From: Tomocerus qinae | Lineage: Eukaryota; Arthropoda; Collembola; Entomobryomorpha; Tomoceridae | DNA: 64,000 nucleotides | Assembly (NCBI GenBank): GCA_020055645.1 | Contig: CM034546.1 | Coordinates: 77,252,001-77,316,000, forward strand | Direction of reading: 5' to 3' | Part shown: one piece after another, positions 57,459 to 64,000 of the stretch | Numbering within the stretch: position 1 is the stretch's first letter | Layout: the number at the start of each line of letters is the position of its first letter | Translations under genes and position numbers: made by a program | The notes under the pieces: model-generated | The model's database searches: none | What the model was told of the DNA's origin: nothing | The model's input: the letters and a program-made list of their open reading frames with translations, nothing else

Positions 57459-60261
57459 CTACAAGCTCCTTTGCTTTAACTCAGCATAAACGGTTTCTGT
57501 AGCAGCAACGTCTTCAGGAGGAATATCTGCATCGCCCCATCCATACGGTCCAGGCAGACTGCGACTTTCTGCTCCAGCATTTCCGTGACTGTGATAATGG
57601 GATCCATCTCCAGTTCTGCCTATTCTTTGCCTTACAATATGTTCTGGGACAGTTATAAGGTCGTAAGCCTGACCTAGCTTGGCCATCAAGTCGATGAAGG
57701 CAGTTGAGAAATTGTACCGATAGAAGCCAAGTTCAGAGGTTTTGTAGTCCCAAGGGAAAACGTGGTGGTAGTTATGCCATCCTTCACCCCATGCAAGAAT
57801 TGCAACGATTTTATTTTCTGAAGGTTGAATATTCCTGTAATAAAAGCCACATGAATATATACTAAAATATGAAACAGGAATACCAACTGGAATTCCCTTT
57901 AAATGTATTCCATTATAATAATTGTACCACACGTAAGTAGTACAAATAATTTAATTCTAAGGCCAACATTTTGGTAACCAGTACTTACTGGTTGTTCACC
58001 ATTTTTGTATGTGTAGCATGCTGAAGTAAGTTTGCTTTATCTCATTACATTATAATGACTAATGACTAGGAACAAAGTTAAGTTTCACATTACCATAACT
58101 TACATTGTCTCGCCAATAAACAATACAAATTGCATAACAAACATAATATATTTTTCATAAATTTTGCCAATTTCATTCTAGATGACAATCTATTATATAA
58201 CGAGGAGGCATTTAATTTAATTCGTTAGACATATTATAGTTAAAACTAGTGCAGAGGTAATCAAAATGGTTTATAGCCGATTCAAAGATTGTCATGATAA
58301 TTTTTGTGTGGAAGACTACTCCAGCATTTTACGCGTGTGGCTTACTTTATCCATGAAGAAATGGTTTTCAATAAATATATAAACATGACTTTACTATAAA
58401 TATATAAACAGTACTACTTTTTCTAAAAAGACAGTGAAAAGATAATTATTCAGAGTTTTAACTGAACCAAACTTCTAGAACCCTATGGTGCACAACAAGT
58501 CTTTGCATTATTTATGCTTCCACCATTATGCGACTTCCATCATTGAAATGCATTAAAATCTAGAATTTAGTGATGATTATATAATTTAGATGTCAATTAT
58601 GTAATAAAAATGTTTTTTTCCGACTTACGAATCGTATGGTTTTGGACCGTACATATGAGCTGCACTGTTGACCAACCATGTCGCATGAAGTGATAATGTC
58701 AATCGGAATTGAGTGCCAAAAAACCAAGAGACCATCGCTGTTTCTTGCCAAAAATACCAACTGATAAACGCTGGTCCGAAAAAGCTGAATGCCAAAATCA
58801 ACGGAATGTAATATCTGCAATTAATATACACCAAATTACTATTCCGTGCTATTAAGAATATCTTAACCTGTTCAATCAGATAATTTTAATTGGAATGGAA
58901 GTTGAAGGAAAAGTCGTTAAGAGCTTACTTGTGCTGAAACATTAGAAATGGATCCGACTCTAAATCTGAGAGGTCAATAAGTTTCCCTTTAATCTTCACG
59001 GCTTCATTCTTGCGTGCCAACAACCATCCCATGTGGGCAAAGAAAAATCCTCGATTTATGTTGTGAGGGTCTGCATGTGTCTCGGAGAATTTGTGATGAA
59101 CTCGATGATCTCGAGTCCAATCCCATACGCTGGTCTGCAAAATCAATCCATTAGTACGATGAAATTCAATTTGTTTCTGTTTTAACTCACTTCGCAGGCG
59201 ATTGTATTTCCCAGCAACAGAAATAGTCTCAAAGGAAGTTTCGCTTTGTAGGATTTATGTGTCCATAGTCTGTGAGCTCCAGCAGTTATTCCCAAGGCAC
59301 TCATACACCACAGAACAAAAACTTTTGAATTAAAAGACGATAATAAATGATTAGTCGATGGAAATTTAAATACCTTATAATAGGGACTGATTTATTGGGT
59401 TAACACTAAAATAAGACAGAAGACTGCTTGTTTTACTTAATATTCAAATTGCAATTTCCAAAATCGTTCAATGCTACATAAAATGAACACTATTACTGAG
59501 TTATATCCTTTGTTATAACACAACAGACTATGCAGTAGATTAGGTCATAAAATTTACGGCATTTACAAGAATTTACCGGTTGTATTAACTAACGAGATTT
59601 TACCATCCTAGCCTAGTATTGTTTAATTACATTTTAGAATCCTGGACTATCCAGGAATACAAGAGGGCGGCTGAACTTTTGATATCTCGGTTTTAAATCG
59701 TGCAAAAACCTCGACGTTTTATAAAAGCTAAAACTGACTCACATTTTTGGAAATTTGAATTTTTAAAAGCATTTTAACACATTTTTTTGTCTTAGCCATC
59801 CAGATTGTCTAGCAAATGCACTTAAAAACGATTTTCCCAAAAATGACAGAAACGGGACGATATTTAAAAAAATTATCAAATCAATGTTTAATTTTTAACA
59901 GCCAATATTTTTAATCTGTTTGAAAATTGCTTAAAATACAATATCTACCTTATTTTCTTTTCTAAATTATTTAGTTGTCTTTGACATTAAGAAGTTATTA
60001 TCAAATAAAAGACATACCGAAAATGTAAGTTTGCCATTTAATTTGGTTGGTTAGACAAAAATACAATCCGTAAAGAGCGGCTGCATGTAAGTAAGCAAAT
60101 TTCAATACATTTCCCCAAATGATTTCAAGAGGAGGATTCTCTTTTGCAAAAATGTCAATTTCAGTGTCAGGATTGGTAGTACCATAATCACGTTTATCTT
60201 GCTTGTCTTCAACATTTGAATTCCGTAGTCGTATCAAAGCATCTTCAGTATTAGGGGCCAT
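57459..60261 (-). CDS. Acyl-CoA Delta-9 desaturase
   Basis: Five exons on the minus strand: 60261-60018, 59321-59191, 59134-58929, 58814-58629, 57834-57459; 380 residues, phases 1, 0, 2, 2 all consistent. An endoplasmic-reticulum membrane di-iron enzyme that puts the first double bond into saturated acyl-CoAs. The three histidine boxes are HRLWTH (97-102), HRVHH (135-139) and HNYHH (276-280), with the conserved GAHRLW and GWHNYHHVFPWD contexts. Hydrophobic pairs precede box 1 and follow box 2 (ILAFSFFGPAFISWYFW). The C-terminal tail is long and Gly/His-rich before a final ELKQRSL. Length and domains are complete. In arthropods this family makes membrane lipids, cuticular hydrocarbons and pheromone precursors; which applies here cannot be told. 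Confidence 0.93.
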
Positions 60262-60865
60262 TTTTGTATTATTTTAATGTTGTATCTTGATTTGTTTTGT
60301 TTGAGATAACACAAAAATGCTTAATGACTGTTGGACATTCTAATGGTAGATACGATTTTGCAAATTATTATTGATTTTAGTGTATGGTAAATCTGAATGT
60401 AAAAGTAATATTATTTCCTTACATTAAAACAGAAATTAGAAATAGAAAGGAAAGAAGACTGTGTACACTGTTCAAAAGATTAACACGCTTTACTTTAAAT
60501 AAGTCGGCAGTAGATAATTATTAATACCTAGAATGAGGAAATTTTTTTTAGATTGTAATGTTTTAGAGCCTAAAAATTTAGTATTTATCTTTCGCATGCT
60601 TTTAATACTAATTTCTCACGATTGTGTTAGGATGCTGTAATACAATAAGCTAATCTTCCATTTGATGCCAAAGAAATTCTTATTAGTCACATAAACATCA
60701 TTAAATTCTCATTGTAAACGTAGTACCTACGTATTTTACTTGCTCCTCTGTAATTATCATTAGTGAAATACAATAGAATGTATTTTCCTTTCGTTGGTTA
60801 AATGACATTTCATATCCTAATGTTAAAATGCTTTTATTATATTCCAGAGCAGAATATCAATGGCA

Positions 60866-60911
60866 CTAGAAATAAGCGCCGTCCTATGGACGGGAAATTA
60901 CAATTATCGAA
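60866..60911 (-). mobile_element. Helitron-like 3' terminus
   Basis: On the minus strand: hairpin CCGTCCATAGGACGG, spacer and CTAG followed by T. Spacer and flanks match the 50996 element, while the hairpin stem differs in both arms together. The 5' end was not located, so only the shared terminal 45 bases are marked. Confidence 0.5.
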
Positions 60912-61617
60912 TCAACATCAAAATAAGTTTTAAATAAACCTATCACTTTTTCACCAACATCGCATTTTTCATTTCCCTCGGTTTTTAATCAAATCTTATT
61001 GTTTAATTAAACCCACATGTATTTAATCCTACACTCACTATTTTAGTCCAAATTATAATTAACCCAATAATCATTTTCATTCCTTCTTATTTAGTTTTAA
61101 TTTACCCGTTACTTTATTTAACAGCGTTATTTTTGTGATCATTTATTGAGTTTCTGACTATGAAGTGCATATTACTATGAAGTAAAAAATTTGAAAGTAC
61201 TCCAATGGTAAATAGAGGTACTTGCAATGCTGATATTATAGAGATGGGTATTGTACAATATAAGCAATGAATGAGTGTAATACTTAGGCTAGGCAAGCAG
61301 GTGTAGGTAAATATGAAGGGTGAGAATGATATAAGGAAAGGATGGTCGGAGGAAATAAAGACTTCGTCACAAAACTCCGAACACGGAAGGAGAACTGGAA
61401 GGTAGGGAAAACTTAACCTATTGTTATAAATTACATCGTTTTATGACGCTTTGTCTTTTATGATTACATTATTTAAGGTATGTCATTGCAGTAATAAACT
61501 GTGGCTTACCGATATACAATATACACTGTAGCCTGTGATAGTAACTTGTCTAAAAAAACAATCTCATAGTCAATAATTTTCTGCTAATCTATTTTTTTAT
61601 TCTAATCTATCAGATCA

Positions 61618-61719
61618 AACAGAATTTGGATTTGATCCACCCTCTGAGTTAAAAGAATGCCAAACTACTAGTATTTTTAAAAATAAGTTAGCCAAACTTT
61701 TACTTAAAGAAAGATTGTA
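61618..61719 (+). pseudogene. Possible LINE reverse-transcriptase C-terminal remnant
   Basis: A short frame reads GFDPPSELKECQTTSIFKNK then LAKLLLKERL and stop. The pattern LPxxLK...S.FK.KL...LL is the usual end of non-LTR retrotransposon ORF2, as in the element at 62.6 kb. Nothing upstream of it is preserved. Confidence 0.3.
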
Positions 61720-62179
61720 GACTGTGTAATTGAGTTTTTGTTTTAATATTCTTTATTACTCATGTCATGTCATTTTTATACTTGGTGTATCGAAATGATT
61801 AACCACTACTGTAATTTTCCTGTATGTTTGTACCAACCTTTGCACTTAAAGTTTATTAAAGCATATTATATAGTATTTTATGATCCTCGTGTATTGACGT
61901 CCCTCTATGAAAAACGGCTCAAATTCACCTTTGAGTGGAAAAGTCTTACAATAAAGCAATTTCTTACTTTACTTGAGTGTGTCAGTGAGTGAACAAGTGA
62001 AGGAATGGAATAGGCTTAAGATAATGAATAGGGGGTTGGGTAGGTAGGAATAAAAGGGCCTTGAAGCAGAGAGAAGCGATACTTTAAGTTTTCACAATTT
62101 CAAAACTCAAATAATTACAATGTAGTGTAGCAAATTATCATGGCTGCTACAAAGTAACAAACCATTTTATCGTGACCAC

Positions 62180-62352
62180 CAGACATGGCACATGAAATAT
62201 TTCTCAGAAATAATAGTCGAAATGTTTGAAATATTTCTCGAAATATTTCACCCCCACTTTTCTAGAAAAATCTAATAATTGAAATAAATGAAATAAATGA
62301 AATAAATAGAGGACATAACATTTATTTCAAAAATTTCAATAAATTTCACTTA
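62180..62352. mobile_element. hAT-like MITE family C, half copy
   Basis: Begins CAGACATGGCACATGAAATATT and follows the reverse complement of the right half of the 16749-17133 element (AAATATTTC repeats, then about three GAAATAAAT units, then TTTCAATAAATTTC). The second terminus is missing where the LINE starts, so the LINE or a deletion truncated it. Confidence 0.65.
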
Positions 62353-62375
62353 AAATAAATAAAAGTTATTACTGT

Positions 62376-63646
62376 TTGTATTGTATTGTATTGTATTGTA
62401 AAGGCTTTATTGTCAGACACTATTGCAGATTCATAGTTACATGAAACTGGTTTCCAGTAGAGGACAGTGAGCAAAATAAATAGAATGAGTCAAATACAAA
62501 TAGTCAGGACTAGGAATAATATTACCACAGTAAATACAAATAATACATTTGGAACAAAATAATCGTCACAATGAATCAGCGAGTATTAAATAGGCAAAGC
62601 ACATAGTATAAACAGGCATATTTTCAGTTTTTCACTCGGCAAGCAACTAAGTGTGTTTTGAGTGCCGATTTAAACGAAGTAAGAGAGTCTTCACACTTGA
62701 TATCCTTAGGGAGCTTGTTCCATAGCATAGTAGATCTGTATTGGTAGGATTTTTTGAAAAATTCAGTTTTAAATGACGGAACAGGTATATTTTTAAGACG
62801 ACTCTTTTTGGAGTTTACATCATAATTCCATAAATCAGTAATAGAGTTGGGATATAATGTTTTATGTATAATTAATGGGTACAGAGTTGTAAGTATTACA
62901 TAGTCAATTTGTTCAGTGACAGAAAGGATTCCAAACGTATCATAAAGGTTGTGCATATCTGGATAGGGTAAATTTCCAGCACGCATACGAGCTATCTTTT
63001 TCTTACTATAAAAATACTGCAGAAGAAAACTATCGACTATAGATTGTAGTTTAGATATATTAGCATTACATGTTGCTGAGTAAATAGCAATGCCGTAATC
63101 AATAACAGAAATTACAAATGCTTTAAATAAAGTTACCATTACTGCTAGAGAAAAATTTCTTCTATAATACAACAGTTTGTAACATCTAAAACTAATTTTA
63201 TGGCAGACAGTGTTTACATGTTTGTTAAAAGACAGATCACTTTCTAGGTACACACCCAGATACTTAAAAGAATCTACCTTACAAATAGTATTGCCATTAA
63301 CTGTTACATTTGTATAATTAGGATTAGTATTTAAGCCATTAGGATTTTTAAAGACCATAAATTCCGATTTTTGCCAGTTAGGTTCAGATTTATTATCTGA
63401 GCACCAGGATTGCAGACCAGTCATGGAAGTCTGTATATTATCATAAAGTATATTATGGCTATCACACACGATAGGGTTAGCCAGATCATCTGCAAATAGA
63501 ACTAGCAAGGCATCTATATACCTATCAAGGTCACTTATGTAAAAACAATAGCCTAGGGGCCCTACTATTGACCCTTCTGGACAGCCACCAAGCACATCAA
63601 ATGGGACTGTTTTATGTTTGATAACAACTAGTGAATAACTAAGCAT
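62376..63646 (-). mobile_element. Non-LTR retrotransposon (LINE), 5'-truncated
   Basis: Contains the reverse-transcriptase frame 63646-62624, a 3' UTR and a 3' end made of about four ACAAT units (TACAATACAATACAATACAA on the minus strand), the microsatellite-type tail of CR1/L2/Jockey-related elements. The 5' part of ORF2 and ORF1 are missing, as expected of incomplete reverse transcription. Confidence 0.75.
62624..63646 (-). CDS. Reverse transcriptase, partial (LINE ORF2 C-terminal half)
   Basis: 340 residues. Visible RT motifs: GGCPEGSIVGPLGYCFYISDL (the G-PQGS-LGPLLF-IYINDL block), then the catalytic FADDL, WCSDNKSEPNWQKSEFMVF and FKYLGVYLESDLSFNKHV; the end has the usual YRSTMLWNKLPKDIK and SLTSFKSALKTHL. 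The endonuclease and finger regions are missing, so the product cannot act alone. No internal stop or frameshift, implying a fairly young insertion. The ATG at 63646 is merely the first in frame after truncation. Confidence 0.85.
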   Translation of the reverse strand: MLSYSLVVIKHKTVPFDVLGGCPEGSIVGPLGYCFYISDLDRYIDALLVLFADDLANPIVCDSHNILYDNIQTSMTGLQSWCSDNKSEPNWQKSEFMVFKNPNGLNTNPNYTNVTVNGNTICKVDSFKYLGVYLESDLSFNKHVNTVCHKISFRCYKLLYYRRNFSLAVMVTLFKAFVISVIDYGIAIYSATCNANISKLQSIVDSFLLQYFYSKKKIARMRAGNLPYPDMHNLYDTFGILSVTEQIDYVILTTLYPLIIHKTLYPNSITDLWNYDVNSKKSRLKNIPVPSFKTEFFKKSYQYRSTMLWNKLPKDIKCEDSLTSFKSALKTHLVACRVKN

Positions 63647-63649
63647 TAT

Positions 63650-64000
63650 AATATTTTACTGATTAAATTCACTTTATGAAATTCTTTCATTAATTTGGAG
63701 CTTTAATTATGAAGCAGTACAGCAATGAATTGAAAAAGTAAGTAATTAGTTAAAATTGAGCGTAATATAATCTTCACAACGATTAAAATTTGCATAAAAC
63801 TAACGATTGTACGTAAAAGTGTAAAAGCTACAACGTGTTTCCTCATGATTGTATATTTGTTTACATTTTTGAATAGAAATTTGAGAAAATTTGTATGTTT
63901 TGTTTATCCAGATGGAGCTTTAGTACACTGCACATTGTTGTACTCTAGTGAAGAACCCAATAAACCCAGGGTTTTTTAAGTGAAGCGGGATGAGTACATT
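63650..64000. other. Right edge of the window
   Basis: AT-rich; nothing recognised. Confidence 0.4.

Larger units (their letters stand above)
60262..62179. other. Intergenic with repeat remnants
   Basis: Desaturase promoter region, then a Helitron-like terminus (60866) and a short LINE-like C-terminal coding remnant (61618-61719). No intact gene recognised. Confidence 0.45.

Noticed and set aside
1..64000. CRISPR arrays, operons, Shine-Dalgarno sites, bacterial-type elements
   Set aside because: Spliced genes and eukaryotic transposons show this is a eukaryotic genome; the tandem arrays seen have no unique spacers.
1..64000. tRNA or rRNA genes
   Set aside because: I found no convincing B-box with a foldable cloverleaf by eye; a tRNAscan-SE and Infernal run would settle it.

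Overview
The window is eukaryotic: AT-rich, with GT-AG introns, AATAAA signals, long intergenic spans and many small DNA transposons. The gene set points to an arthropod: seven-TM gustatory-receptor-like chemoreceptors, a Delta-9 acyl-CoA desaturase, C-factor/sniffer-type SDRs and EB-module secreted proteins. A springtail-like hexapod is my best guess, by inference only. Gene models were spliced by hand; every multi-exon model below keeps one reading frame across all junctions.

Layout. 0.2-4.6 kb (+): two tandem SDR genes, the second with eroded catalytic motifs. 6.5-8.8 kb (+): a cullin-3-like protein that has the BTB-binding N-terminal half but ends in a heptad coiled coil instead of the Rbx1/NEDD8 half. 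10.0-10.8 kb (+): a small secreted beta/gamma-crystallin-like protein. 11.1-19.7 kb (-): two paralogous chemoreceptor genes with identical intron phases; the second has a TTAA-flanked 1.6 kb element in its first intron. 23.6-24.3 kb (-): a three-exon gene for a 109-residue secreted cysteine-rich prepropeptide. 26.6-28.0 kb (+): a divergent PKA regulatory subunit. 29.4-52.0 kb: a run of six secreted-protein genes: two intronless EB/EGF-like cysteine-rich proteins (-), an intronless DM9 plus aerolysin-like (natterin-like) protein (-), and three tandem NIDO-domain genes (+), the first with a 200-residue proline-rich tail. 57.5-60.3 kb (-): a complete five-exon Delta-9 desaturase. 62.4-63.65 kb (-): a 5'-truncated non-LTR retrotransposon.

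Mobile DNA is the other main content. Several non-autonomous families can be delimited to the base by target-site duplications: three hAT-like MITE families with 8-bp TSDs, TA-flanked MITEs, a piggyBac-like TTAA element with seven 18-bp palindromes around a 40-bp minisatellite, and Helitron-like termini. Two insertions are supported by an empty site in a duplicated paralogous copy.

Most of the coding half looks like extracellular recognition or defence (EB-module, natterin-like, NIDO, cysteine-rich peptide, crystallin-like) plus chemosensation; that shared theme is inference from domains, not from expression.
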